Of a stretch of DNA of 64,000 bases, positions 1 through 10,922 are shown one piece after another; position 1 is the first letter of the stretch; each line of letters opens with the position of its first letter. The notes beneath the pieces were generated by a model, which saw only the letters and a list, made by a program, of their open reading frames with translations, was not told the DNA's origin and searched no databases. Location: NCBI GenBank assembly GCA_947396885.1, contig OX377206.1, positions 17,417,114 through 17,481,113 of the forward strand, given 5' to 3'. The position numbers were made by a program, and so were the translations under genes. Source of the stretch: Heligmosomoides polygyrus polygyrus (lineage: Eukaryota > Nematoda > Chromadorea > Rhabditida > Heligmosomidae).

Positions 1-1669
1 TCCGCAGTTGCAGTTTTTTAGTTAGCCTTAAGCGGACAACACGACTTTCGTGTTCCTGGGGACGCGGTTGGGAGACCGCACTTACCTTTTGATTGGCCCT
101 TGGGTAACACTTCTTTGGTTCCACGTGCCTTAACCGTCCAAGGGGTTCACTTCTTGTCCTTGCGAGTTCAAAAATCTCCCACTCGCAGCTTCGTGGTCCC
201 ATCAGAAGCGCAGTAACCGCGCTCGTAGACAAAACATCAAGTAGGCCTATCTCTTCCGCCGACAACATCACGACGCCAACTCATCTACATCAACTCAATA
301 TTCTACATTTCGACTTCAACGCCTTCTACATCTACATCAACTCCATATTCTACGATCAGCCGGTCACGAGATAGAGCCGCAACTACGACGCCGACGCCGA
401 CGATGCCTCCACATGTAAATATGATCATTTACTCACGTAGAAGATTTGTATAACTGTTTACTTGTCTTGTATTGTATTGTAACTCGTAGGATCCCAAACA
501 TCTATCGCCAGCTCACAATCCCCCCTCGCAGCCACCTTGGTAACAACGGTCCTCGCATGTAAAGGGGAAAAGTGTTTGCGCAGTCTCGACATGGTTAACT
601 CGGAGGACTTAGGCCCTCATTAGGACATCTACGGTTGACTGTGTCTGTATGTTGCGGGTTAGGTAAGGTCCTCTCAGCAGTACCTCCCGTCGTCGAATTT
701 TCGTTTGTCGCCCGGAGTGTCGTGACTTTCGTCTCGACTCTTAAAGGACGCAGAGTCTCTGCGCCCTCATGGTCCCGCCGCGCACGCCTGTCGAATACGC
801 AGCCTCGATTCGCTGCGACGGAGTATGAACGCGCGCGCGGGCCTCATTCTTCGCCTGCTGCAGCCGCCCCGGACGGTCGTGTCCGGTCGTCCTCTCCTCG
901 CCATCCTCGCTGGACGTCGCCGGAGCTGGAGCGCATCGACATCACCGCAGGACGAGGAGCGCAGTATCGAGCCGGAGCAGGAGGATCTACCCTGGCATGG
1001 ACGCCAGGAGGAGGTAACCGCAGGAGCGAGGCGAGGAGCACCGCCTCGTGGGCACACGCCCCAGGCAGGACCTCGCCGGACCCTAGCGGGCTGCTGTTGG
1101 GGGTTCCCCTAGTGAGCTAGGCGGGTGGCTGCGTGACTCGTAGTCATGTATGTGTTTTATGAAGTAGTGATGTGTAGATAGTAAACCTGTATGTCTATCT
1201 CATGTCTGGTGGAGTTGCGGGAAGACGGGTGAATTCCAACGTCTTTATTAGTCGCAACACTATGGGAGATTGGGCAGGCGCAGAGACGTGCGGGGAAGTT
1301 GGCGCAGAGTCGTAGGCGCCAGGGAGCTAAAGTCCATCGCAGTAACGACCCATTGGTACGGCAGGGGCAGCAGGGCCCTAAGTAGTCGGGATCCGCGTGG
1401 CTGGAATGGAAAGAGCATCAGCGTGCCGTAAGACCCCGCCGGTCTGCCACACACGTTGCCTCGGGTCTGGACCACCGTTACCGATGCCGGTGGCGGCCAG
1501 CCCGGGGCACGACAATTCCTATCCAATATATACTGGACGGTCCGGAGAGGGTGCCTATGACGAACATACGGAAGTGGTGAACGGCTTGATGCCAACAAGG
1601 TACGCAGCAAATCCTAAATGTTAGCGTATTTCAAGTTTAACAAAAAAGATCCCTTTGATGTTGCAAAGT
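1..1669. other. Unassigned GC-rich stretch
   Basis: I recognise no gene here. The first 600 bases hold short CTACATC/CAACTC-type repeats. An open frame at 635-1120 (+, 161 codons) is rich in Arg, Ser, Ala and Pro and lies in the most GC-rich part, with equally open frames on the other strand, so it may be chance. It could also be the 3' end of an LTR-element polyprotein, but I see no diagnostic motif and no paired LTR. Confidence 0.3.
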
Positions 1670-1722
1670 CGCGCGAAGCGCGCAAGTGCGAGACACGCCG
1701 TTAGGCGTGTCAGAGCACTTGT
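1670..1722 (+). repeat. Conserved hairpin-terminus motif, copy 1
   Basis: A short GC palindrome built on CGAAGCG is followed by a perfect 8-bp hairpin (GACACGCC at 1692-1699, GGCGTGTC at 1704-1711) and then AGAGCACTTGT. The same layout recurs at about 60277-60328 with compensatory-looking differences. The arrangement resembles a rolling-circle transposon 3' end, but the last bases are not a clear CTRR, so the class is unproven. Confidence 0.4.
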
Positions 1723-2490
1723 ATATATATACATAAGTTAGGGGGTATAATATAAGTTCACATATGATTCAAACACAGGATAACAGGTGACTAAATAAGT
1801 GACTTGTGGCTTGCACAATAACGCAATACCTCAAAAACAACATCAAATTACAAAGTTTTCTGGTGATACCCGTCAACCAGTCTTTCAAATTACCTTTGGG
1901 TGTTTGGTATATTGTTTTCCTTTAAAGGCTTCAAAAATTCAACCCCTGCTCCATATGTGAAAAATGCGGATCTTACCTTGCTTTTGCTCTGGGAAGTTGA
2001 ATTTTCCATTGAGCACCTCTTGTAGGAGAAGAAGAGACCGAATAAAACTAGAGGGCACCATACCATTTATCAACTTGTAAATCATGGCTAGATCATATTT
2101 TTTCTGTTATACGATACGCAAGAGCACGTTAGTTAAGGATCATCGTCCTGGCAATGTCAAAGGTGCCGTGGTATGCTGTTGTAATTGTAATATATCCGTG
2201 AACTCCTATCCAAAATTTCCCAGTGAAGCTGATCCGCACCAATTCAATTCTAGCTACTTCTCTTTTGCATTAAGACTAAACACAGCGGTACCGTAGTGCA
2301 GGTGTAGTACAAGTTCTAGTTCAGTGCTAGTACATAGTACAAGTGCTCAGTCACGCACTTGCTGTTGATGTTGCAGTATCACTAAGCCAAGAACAATCAA
2401 TTCAAGCTGCTTGCTATACCAACTCAACCTTCTTCACTTCCTAGCAGTACAGATGGCAATAGTTGAGAACCCTATTGTGCTTACCTTACT
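1723..2490. other. No feature recognised
   Basis: AT-rich sequence with only short open frames. No splice-site-bounded exon or repeat boundary stands out. Confidence 0.4.
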
Positions 2491-2787
2491 GGGTGCGTGT
2501 AGCACAGCCGGAGGAGGTACCGGCTGTCGTGTGCACCCGATACCAGGTTCCTGGTTTGGATTTCCCGCCCAGGCCAACCAAGCCTTCCATCTTTCCGGGG
2601 TCAGTGAACTGGTACCAGACTTATCTCGGAAGGAGAGAGAGCAGACTTGTTCATCGGCTGGCCACGGCAAGTCATGTATGGCCAGATACGCATTCAAATC
2701 GCCTCCACGATATCCCGTAGAAGTAGAATGCTTGGCGCATCCCAAAGGGGATTGAGTACCGCCGTCCTTTATCCTTATCCTTTATTG
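2491..2787 (+). mobile_element. tRNA-derived SINE (family SINE-A), plus orientation
   Basis: The first 80 bases are tRNA-like. An A box resembling TRGCNNAGYNGG (here TAGCACAGCCGG) is followed by a B-box region, CAGGTTCCTGGTTTGGATTTC. The body matches the SINE-A copies near 10.6, 22.1, 35.4 and 52.9 kb. The 3' end is the simple tail CCTTTATCCTTATCCTTTAT. The B box has drifted (GGTTTGGAT for GGTTCGAAT), so this looks like an old copy. Open frames inside it are not genes. Confidence 0.75.
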
Positions 2788-3144
2788 TGTTCCAACCTTG
2801 ATCAGGAGAGTAGTTTTATGAAGCCAGTATGAAGCCATCCAGCCCTCCCCCCCCCACCACCACTACGCTTAATATCGGCATCTCCAGAAGGTTCAGTGAT
2901 GTCGAATCTTCTTCTGATCAGTGCCTTCGTCCCGAAGGTCATTCGACGACCCACTTGATGCCCCAAAGCACGGTCCTCCACTTCACTCTAGCCCCAAATT
3001 GACTGCAGGCAGCTCCACTCCCCATCCTCGAACAGTGGACTTCGGGCAAAAATTGAAATTCTCTATAGGTATTGAGCTTCTGATCGATTTTGATCCTACG
3101 ACAAAATGCCTTTTTGTCGGAACCGATCGCTCCCAGCACTTCTA
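2788..3144. other. No feature recognised
   Basis: Sequence between the SINE and the mariner left end. Short open frames occur on both strands, with no family I can name. Confidence 0.35.
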
Positions 3145-3175
3145 TTACGTTGGTGCAAAAGTGATGTAGGTTTTT

Positions 3176-3869
3176 TTGAGGTCTGGAGAATATGGCGGGT
3201 GAGGCAGAACTTCAACCCTTAATTCGTTCAATTTTCGAGTAGCGATTTGTGAAACGTGTGGGCGGGCGGTATCGTGCCAAAGAATCGGGCCTCTTCTGTT
3301 GACCAATGCTGGCTGAAGTTAACGCAATTTTTGGTGCATTTCGACGATTTCCTTCCAGCTGATGTCTGCCGTGATCGCTTGGCCTATTGCTAAAAAGTTC
3401 TAATGGATCACACTAGCCGCCGACCACCACATAGTCACCGTCATTTTTCTTTGTTGGAGGCTCGCCTTTGGAAAATGTCTATGGGATGCATCGGAGTCCA
3501 ACCACTGCCCGGAACGTTCCCTGTTATCATACAGAAACCACTTTTCATCACAAGTGATGATTCGATCCGAAACGGGTCAGTTTTGTTGCGTAAAAATAGA
3601 GAAGAACAAACCTCAAAACGTGACTATTTTTGCCGCTCACTCAGCTCGTGGGGCATCCACTTTTCGAGCTTTTTCACCTTCCCAAGGCGTTTCAAAGCAT
3701 CTTCGAGGCTGAAATCTCCGGTCCAAAATTTACTGAACCGCTGGCATACAGTGCTTTCTCTAGAACTATTAGGCCCCCACACTTGGTTGATTTGTCGGGC
3801 TGTCTTGGCTGCGGATTGTCCCAATTTGAAGTTAAAATTAAATATCTTTCGGAATTACTCCTTCGACAT
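3176..3869 (-). pseudogene. Mariner transposase pseudogene, fragment A
   Basis: On the minus strand, MSK-type starts are followed by a frame reading FKLGQSAAKTARQINQVWG and then LKRLGKVKKLEKWMPHELSE, which are classic mariner helix-turn-helix and linker motifs. A degraded DNARPH-like segment and PPYSPDL follow, after which the frame runs straight into the terminal inverted repeat. The first catalytic-Asp region is scrambled, the C-terminal third is missing, and several stops and frameshifts are present, so the piece is dead. Confidence 0.8.
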
Positions 3870-4140
3870 CCTTCGAAAAGCCCTTCAAGAACAAAATTGT
3901 AATAAAACGTTGAAACATAATTTATTTAGCCGAAAAATTCTGTACAGAAAGTAGCATTAATGCGCAACGCAAGTTGAATTTTTACTTAATAATAATTAAT
4001 AGACGATGAAGAACAAACAGTAACAAGAACAAACAGTAGTAACACAAAACGCTGAGAACTTTCCGAACAACATAATATATGGAACTTGATTTAAGTCGGT
4101 TGTTTAAAAATAATTTGGTTTTTATTTTTAGATGTCCAAA

Positions 4141-4663
4141 CGCGATTTTCGTAAAATTTTCCGGCTTTGGCTGATGTCGGGGATCTTCTTTTTGATTCAG
4201 CCACCACGCAAACGCGCCTGTTATCATAAAGTATTCATCCCTCATCGGAAGTCACAATCCGTTCGAGAAACTGATCGTTGGCATTGGGCAAAAGATGGGC
4301 CGACGATATCTCAAGACGACGATTTTTCTTACTTTCGGTCAATTTAGTTTCTTGGTCTTTCCAGTTTGCTTCAAATGGCGAACAACTGTAGTGTGATCGA
4401 CGTCGAGATCCTCGGCAATATCTCGCGTGGTTTGCGCGGATCAGCTTCGACTGACGCCTTCTATGGATCACTATCAACGGCTCTCATGTGGTTCGTCTTC
4501 GAGGCTGGTGTTGCCGGCACGAAACTTTTGGAACCTTTCGTACTGTGCATTCGTTGATTCTTCCCTGGTCCCATACTTCGTTTATATTTTGAGCGGTCTG
4601 AGCGGAAGTCCGGCCCAGTTTCAACTCGTAGAAGTAAATTTGACGAAAATCGCGTTTAGACAT
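4141..4663 (-). pseudogene. Mariner transposase pseudogene, fragment B
   Basis: The start is ATG at 4663, just after a TTTTCAG. It reads MSKRDFRQIYFYELKLGRTS, the typical N-terminus of an irritans-like mariner transposase. Later frames give DVDHTTVVRHLKQ and KNRRLEIS, and then a SDEG remnant of the first catalytic motif (normally CDEKW). It ends in PKPENFTK, where an inverted copy of its own leader begins. Frameshifts and a deletion of the whole second half make it non-functional. Confidence 0.8.
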
Positions 4664-4858
4664 CTGAAAATAAAAACCAAATTATCTTTTTAAATAAGCG
4701 ATTTGAGTTAAATTCCATATACATACATAGAAATCGCATATAATGAGCTTTCCAACAATGTATAACACCTTATAAAAAGTCTTATGGTTAGTTTATTGAA
4801 AAATTGTGTTAACACCAATAAGACAGAAAACCTGCATTTCTTTTGCACCAATCTAATA

Positions 4859-5505
4859 ATGCAAAGTTGAACAGAAAATTTTTCCACACGGGACCGCTAC
4901 GGCAGGGACGGGCTGCCTAACTGTCATTGACATATAAACAAAGAAACTTCACTTTCAAGCTATAATCAACAATATCGATCGATATTGACCTCTCGATCAA
5001 AACCTTTCACTCGCTATAAAGCACACGTTTTTTGCATTCCTCCGTCATTACTCAAGAAGGTTGTTGCATCATTAGCTATACTTACCAGTTGGTTAGTACA
5101 GTTTTGATTCCATTCGTGTAAAGAATATAATTTGTCTACAACACCTCTTCATCTTGAAACAGCTTGGCTGTTCGAAAATAAAAAAGGCCCATGCACTGTA
5201 CTACCGAGGTCGAAAAAATAGTTATTCATACTTCGCTACGAATTGGGTTGCTCATCACGAATCTGGCATCGGTTTCTGAATTTCCGGTTTCTTATGGCAG
5301 GTTAACTCTTTCACGACACGCGTATTTTTCCCGCGCGCCGAGTGAATACGGTTTTTGGCTTGCTTAATGGGGAAATCAAAAATGCTCACCTTTCCACTTA
5401 CAAGGAGCTCGAAGAACGTAAATGACATTTGTTGCCATGCTTTTGTTCAAAAATGCGTTGGAAATGGCGATAAAAGCTCTCACTGACGATAAATCGCAAA
5501 ACGCA
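4859..5505. other. No gene; AT-rich spacer
   Basis: No exon is seen. Around 5250-5290 there is a CATCACGAATCTGGCATCGG segment resembling the body repeat found several times at 52.3-52.9 kb, probably a fragment of that family. Confidence 0.35.
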
Positions 5506-5507
5506 AT

Positions 5508-5590
5508 AACAATGGTGTGTGCCGGAATCGAACCCATGACTACTCTCTGTGAAGCGAGAACACTTCCGCTGCGCCGCCGCCTAAGGTGGC
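5508..5590 (-). repeat. tRNA-like sequence (SINE head or tRNA relic)
   Basis: On the minus strand, GGCGCAGCGGAAGTG resembles an A box and GGTTCGATTCC is a good B box about 45 nt later. The putative acceptor ends do not pair well. A tRNA-derived repeat is therefore more likely than a working tRNA gene, and I cannot assign an anticodon confidently. Confidence 0.45.
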
Positions 5591-5854
5591 CAGGCCGCTA
5601 ACGACAATGCTGATTGCGCAACACTGCGTCCATGCTGCATCAACGCACGCGGCACACATTCCGCAAACTTTGGGCAGCTAGTGCTTGCTTATGAAATCCG
5701 TTTGGCAAATTTGGTATAAATATTTGTAATCAGCGTTTCGATCTCTTTCACAAGACGTAGGTACGTTCGAAATTCCATGGGAAGCTGAAGGCATTCCGCG
5801 GTTAGTGGTTCCTCCTTTACGGGTCTCCCTTACTCTTCCAAATTGCCAAGCACG

Positions 5855-6270
5855 TTGGACGACGTCTTCGGCACGTCAGCTGAACTCCGACCAACTTTGG
5901 ACGACGTTTTCGGCATGTCTGTTGAACACTCACCCACGTTGGACGACGTCTTAGTTAAAGGAAAAATCTCGCTGTCCTTATTATGTGTGAAGTTTATTCG
6001 ATTATTCGATTTATTCGGATATTCGATTATTCGTTCGTTCGAATAACTGAAAAATTGGGTTATTCGATTATTCGGAAATTCGAATAAGCGAAAAATGGGG
6101 TTATTCGATTATACGGAAATTCGAATAAGCGAAAAATGGGGTTATTCGATTATTCGGAAAATCGAATAACTGAAAAATTGGGGTTATTCGATTTTTCGGA
6201 AATTCGAATAACCGAAAAAATGCGGTTATTCGATTATTCGTTCATTCGAAAATTTTTGGAAAAGCACAAG
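5855..6270. repeat. Two adjoining tandem repeats
   Basis: From about 5855 to 5960 a roughly 45-bp unit beginning ACGTTGGACGACGTCTT occurs about 2.4 times. From about 5985 to 6270 a roughly 57-bp AT-rich unit with inner palindromes (TTATTCGATTATTCGG / TTCGAATAA) occurs about four to five times. The small open frame over the first array reflects its period and is not a gene. Confidence 0.7.
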
Positions 6271-7000
6271 TATAGTCAGTGAAATTGCCATTATCCGATT
6301 CATCCAAGAGTCCGGGGTCCTCGAGTTTGCCGTTGTCTGAATCATCCAATTATCCGAAGGTTTTCGATCGGATCCAATGTACCCCCCCCCCCCCTCTATT
6401 CGTCCTTCATAAGAATGTACATGAATATCGAAGTACATCAGAAATGGTCGAACATAGTTCACCAAATGGTAGACACACAAGTGTTGAAGGATAACATTTT
6501 TAATTTCGTGCAGCACAAAGTGCGGTGTAGGGCTGCACAACATGGTGAACACCCCCCCCCCCCGGCCAATTTGCGCCGAATGCTATGCAATGTGAAATAA
6601 CGAAACGCCGATCAGAGTACAGCTTAATCCCTTCTTTCCCTCTCCCCCGGCAGCGCGACATGACACTTGAAGAAAAAGATGTCAAGATCGACGTAACGGT
6701 CAGCAGCGTGCTAGACTTATCAACGTCATTACGGCACTATTTCACAGTAGGGCGCGAAAACGTATGGTTCAGCAGCGTGTCCGCCCGCGAAGTTCGTTTT
6801 GAATGTGCTTTTATCCAAAGGGCGTGATATCAAAATCAAGCGAGGAAATTGAACGGGCCATCTGATTTTATCCGATTTTTGCTAAATCATCCAAGGTTCG
6901 GCTAATTTAATGATTGGGATAATGGCAGTTTCGCGACCACGGATTTTTTGGATGCTTCGGATAAAGGCGATTTTGCGGTGGCCGGATAATTGGTATCATA
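6271..7000. repeat. Repeat segment, inverted relative to 31318-31796
   Basis: From about 6473 to 6990 this segment matches the reverse complement of 31318-31796. It includes the CATCCAATTATCC-type degenerate repeats and the stretch with TTTCGTGCAGCACAAAGTGC. Poly(C) tracts lie near 6380 and 6550. Together with block A it forms one arm of a large inverted repeat. No gene is supported. Confidence 0.7.
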
Positions 7001-9702
7001 CAACTATCCAAAGCATAACATTTAATCGCCATTTGCAACACCCGCTAGATAAACATCACGTCACACTGAACGACTACATGGCGCGATCTTTTTGTTTCGC
7101 ATACTGTAGCAACATTGTATTCTGCTTTTCGTCATTAGCCCAAGGTGTCCTTGTATCTAAAAGTTAGATAGTTTCATGATCGAAAGAAATGGTGTCACCA
7201 TCATGAGTATTTGCGAGATTTTAATTAAACTTTCTTGAATAAGGAACTATTTTGACTGCCTTAAACAGTGCCCATTCTAGTTTGATTTGAAAAGGTGCTT
7301 AGCTGATTTGCAGAACATCTGTTTTGACTTGAATTCTTCATTTTAAAGCGAAAATTGCACATCTTTAACGGAAACAAGGAGTATAAAAAGGATTTGCTTT
7401 TCCAATACAAATCAGTTTTCGGTTGAAATCTGGTATCTTGTTCATGCAAAGCCTCCCCTTATCCAAAAACAGTTGCATTACCGATGAAGAACTTCTTGAG
7501 CGGTTCTGCTTCAGAATATAGACAGCCAAACCAGCATAGATGCCAGCAATCTGAACGCTCAGCTTGAAGACTTAATGGGGCGACAAAATCTCAACGCCAA
7601 TGCCCGACAAGGAGGTCAGTGCATGGAATGCCAATCGGTCGACTGACAGCGTCAGGTTTCTCATGTTATTCTGCCTATTCCAGCTCAGAGCAGTCAACTG
7701 GAGGATTTCTTAGATGGGCGCTATCCGGGTCCGAATGCGATCATCCCTCAGTTGCCATCACGCATCACAGATCGAACCGCAACTGAAGGATCGAAGAATG
7801 TCAACGATATTTGCGACGTTCAGGTAGATAACCAAGCAGCTGATCTGACTACGAGGACTGAGACATCCACCACAGTCGAAAAGTACGCGTTTATTCAACC
7901 ATTTATTTATTTGTGCACAAAAAGATGAGCTTGCAATGGAAGGAAAAACAAGCGCAAGTTGCTTAAAATCCATAATTTTCCGATAGTTGAACCCAGATAT
8001 CGTGCTTGAACACGAAAATAAAGAATCAGTGGCCAAAGAATAAATAAGGTTGATGAGGTTTGAGATTTAGGGTACTAGTGTGCTTTTTGTACCGCACTGA
8101 ATCTTGTTCAAAATAGGTCTACTAGGGGTAATCTGCCATGGGAAGAACGAATATCGTAGTCGTTTTTTGCGGAAATGCCTTATAAGCGCGTTATATTAAG
8201 TTGAAATCGCCCAGGGCCTTGCGAATAGCGCAAATAGCGCGCGCTGGTAAGAGACGCAGAGTGTGCGCCTCCTACCGATGCGCACTATTTCGCCGTCTCT
8301 AGCCTGCAGCAGAGGTTAGCCAGAGCATAAGCCTTGAAATTTCGAAAAGCCTTGAAAGCTCTATTCTGTGCTCTAGAATTGGGCAGGGGAAGGGACTCCG
8401 GGGTGTGGGCGCACTAGCGCACGCTTGTTAAGATTTCTTTCATCCTGGAGTTCCCTCCTTTGCCCAGTACGGAAGCAAATAAGACGCGGATCTTTAATCG
8501 AAACGAGGAGATAAGACTGCATTCACATTCGCGCTGTGTAGCTAGTCGCCACGGCGTGCCCACTCCCCCCTCGGAGACGGCCGCGAGTGCGTGCTGGTAG
8601 GGGCGGAGTCTCTGCGTCTCTTACCAGGGCGCGCTATTTCGCAAGGCCTTGAGCGATTCTAACTTGATATAACGCGCTTATAAGGCATTTCCGCAAAAAA
8701 CGACTATGATATTCGTTCTTCCCATGGCAGATTACCCCTAGTAGACCTAGTTTGAACAAGATTTAGTGCGGTACAAAAAGTACACTAGTGCCAGGTTTAG
8801 GTTTTATTATAATCAGCAATCATTATTTTTCTAAGCACTGTAAATTTTTGGCTAAAAACGCCTTCTATTTACCGCCTCTACAACCTCTTTTGAGCGATAA
8901 AATCTAACCTCCCTGGGGTCGCGCGTTTGTACCATTCATAATCGCATCCGGATCGGTCAAAATCCAGCAGTAATTCTGCAACGCGACCAAACGCTGACCG
9001 TAAGATGCGTGTATGGGCTGTCAGAGGCGGAGACACTGCCACTGCCCATTATAAACCACAATTTCAGCATTGAAAGGTAACCAGTTGTTGTGCTCGTTGG
9101 TTCATCTACAGAGTCTGCACGAGAAATTGCAGTGGCGCCATTTCATCGGTTGGACTGCCGCTCCGGACCATACGGACCATAACACAAACCACTAATGCAA
9201 TTACTGTCACGTGTCCACAACCACAGCCCCACCCGGCTTCTGTATTGGGTCCAGTGGGATCACCAGCTCTCGGGATATCTGAAAACTCGCAGGTAAGTCA
9301 GCGCTATTTATGGGAGAACTATTCAAGGATGAAGATGGATTCATACCTCACTTGCAATCGGAGAAAATTGGAAACTAGGGCGAAAATCTTGTATTTTACT
9401 CGGAGCAATTGCAAAGGTGTTGCGAGTGCTGACGCGAGGGCAGTGTTAGACAATGCAGTTGGCCTGGGTACTCGTGGTCTAGCTCAATGACCAACACTGC
9501 ACTGGAAGAATGACAATTTTTCAAGCAAACGACAAGTTTTCCTCTGCGTTTTCTAATTTTTTCCGATTGTAGGTGTAGAGTGCTACTGAGAAAAATTCGA
9601 AGCATGTAAGATTAGTGCTTCACTTTAATAAAATAATTGATCGTACCTAGGTCTAGCTCTCTTGCATAACTCCGCCCCCTGCGTCGCATAGGCTCCCCGC
9701 CC
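7001..9702 (+). repeat. Block A, copy A1
   Basis: About 2.7 kb, near-identical to 11942-14650 and 36721-39454, and inverted at about 27337-30303. It contains the foldback element at 8071-8792. Near 7510-7960 a possible exon follows a TCTGCTTCAG acceptor, with frames reading IDASNLNAQLEDLMGRQ and later TDRTATEGSKNVNDI, but frameshifts separate them and I recognise no family. A perfect donor, CGCAGGTAAGT, sits near 9290. It could be the decayed exon structure of a multicopy gene or of a large element. Confidence 0.75.
8071..8792. mobile_element. hAT-like foldback element, copy 1
   Basis: The ends read GGTACTAGTGTGCTTTTTG and, on the other strand, GGCACTAGTGTACTTTTTG. They begin inverted repeats of roughly 140 bp that run through CCATGGGAAGAACGAATAT and AAATGCCTTATAA. 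An 8-bp flanking duplication, AGATTTAG (8063-8070) against AGGTTTAG (8793-8800), fits a hAT-type insertion. No transposase frame is visible, so it is non-autonomous. Confidence 0.75.
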
Positions 9703-10283
9703 TATATAAACCCGCGGCGGGAGCCGACATTGGTTGGTGAGCCATGAATCGCAAAGAATTGTAGGCGGCAAGTCCGAACAGTACGATGGGCGGGGAGCGT
9801 GTTGTCGACGGTGGACGAAGTGTTAACCCACAAAAGACTGACAGGGTACATGATGAAACTCATCTGCACGAAGCGACCGGTGGATAAGTTCTCCAGCCCC
9901 AGTCTCCGGGTGTTTGTATTCGATGACGCCTAGTTCAACGCTCAAAATTTACGTATAAAGGGCAAGGACAACGCCAGAGGTTTTCAGAGTTGCTCCTTCC
10001 CAGAAGAGGGAAACAACAAAAGGATCGTGTTAATCTGTCACCATTTGGGGTTCGCCATGCACGGTCCCAGCAAAGTGTTTCTGGAAGACATATTCTGGGA
10101 GTCTTCTCTCCAGCTGCGTTATGTGCCACTATCCGCAAATTTTGAAGCTGTTAAATGGACGTCATCGCACATACATTTTCAACGCATGCAGCGCTGGCTC
10201 TCTAGTACTAACATTCATCTATCATCTTTTAACGTTAAACTACTCTATCACCACATGATGTGGCACAAACAGCTCGGGTAGAA
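9703..10283 (+). pseudogene. TATA-led coding cassette, L1 copy (unknown protein, broken)
   Basis: A TATATAAA box (9703-9710) lies inside a GC-rich setting. A decayed reading frame follows: LSTVDEVLTHKRLTGY, KRPVDKFSSPSLRVFVFDDA, a stop, then GKDNARGFQSCSFPEEGNNK and GPSKVFLEDIF. The same frame is recovered, with different lesions, in the copies at 14651, 26780-27336 (inverted), 34487 and 39455. Two copies end in a shared ALCATIRKI-like terminus. Conservation of one frame across copies suggests it once coded. I do not recognise the family. Confidence 0.5.
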
Positions 10284-10361
10284 ACTTGACCAGTGCCGAA
10301 AGTTCTGTGAGAATCCTTCGCTGCGTCCCATCATTTACGCGTTTTTTTTTTTTGACTAGGC
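10284..10361. other. Spacer in block L1
   Basis: Short non-coding stretch with a T-run before the foldback repeat. Confidence 0.3.
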
Positions 10362-10605
10362 ATATGTTATAGGCCTATGTTATACTTCGGCGACGCTGCG
10401 ACCCGCCGCCGACTACCTGTCACCGACAGCGCGGAAGCTCCGGCATGATGAGCTAGGGAGTGCATGCGGGAGAGAGAGTTGCTGACGTGCGCCCTCCGCG
10501 GCCAGAGGACCAGCACTCCGCACTGCGACATGTCGTCGACGCCGAACGGCGGCGGGAGTATAGCGTCCATGCGACGCTGCCGGCGACAGTGTCGCCGACA
10601 TATGC
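10362..10605. repeat. GC-rich foldback repeat in L1
   Basis: About 240 bp with CATATG near both ends and long complementary arms (TTCGGCGACGCTGCGACCCG against CGACGCTGCCGGCGACAGTG). It is also present at 35142-35397 and, inverted and truncated, at 26447-26690. It looks like a MITE, but I cannot fix its duplication. Confidence 0.55.
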
Positions 10606-10630
10606 GTTAAGTTATTACGAAACGTAAAGG

Positions 10631-10922
10631 ATAAAAAGGATAAAGGACGGCGTTACTCAATATCTTCTGGGATGCGCCAGCGCATTCTACTTCTACTGGA
10701 TGTCGTGGAGGCGACATGAATGCGTATTTGGCCATACTTTCGGTGGCCAACTGATGGACAAGTCAGCGCTTTATCCTCCCCAGACAAATCTGGAACCAAT
10801 TCACCGACCCTGGAGGGAAAGAAGGCTTGGTTGGCCTGGGCGGGAAATCCGAACCAGGAACCTGGTATCGGGTGCACGCGGCAGTCGCGCCTCCTCCGCC
10901 TCCGACTGCGCTACACGCGCCC
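10631..10922 (-). mobile_element. SINE-A insertion in L1
   Basis: On the minus strand it begins GGGCGCGTGTAGCGCAGT, an A box, with the B-box region GGTTCGGATTTCCC. It ends in an ATCCTTTATCC-type tail. It is flanked by a degenerate direct repeat, ATTACGAAACGTAAAGG before and AATACGATACTTAAAGG after. The same insertion is present in the paralogous block at 35416-35707, so it predates the P/Q duplication. Confidence 0.8.

Larger units (their letters stand above)
3145..4856 (-). mobile_element. Rearranged mariner element with TIRs and TA duplications
   Basis: The left end (from 3145) reads TTACGTTGGTGCAAAAGTGA. The right end, read on the minus strand from 4856, is TTAGATTGGTGCAAAAGAAA. Both match the well-known mariner TIR form, and each is flanked by TA (3143-3144 and 4857-4858). 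Inside are two decayed transposase pieces, both on the minus strand, and an inverted copy of the mariner 5' leader (about 4060-4155 against about 4637-4760). The 1.7 kb length against about 1.3 kb for the family fits a composite of two related copies with internal deletions. Confidence 0.85.

Noticed and set aside
635..1120. 161-codon GC-rich frame as a real gene
   Set aside because: Equally long frames exist on the opposite strand over the same GC-rich segment, and no motif is recognisable. Kept only as an unassigned region.
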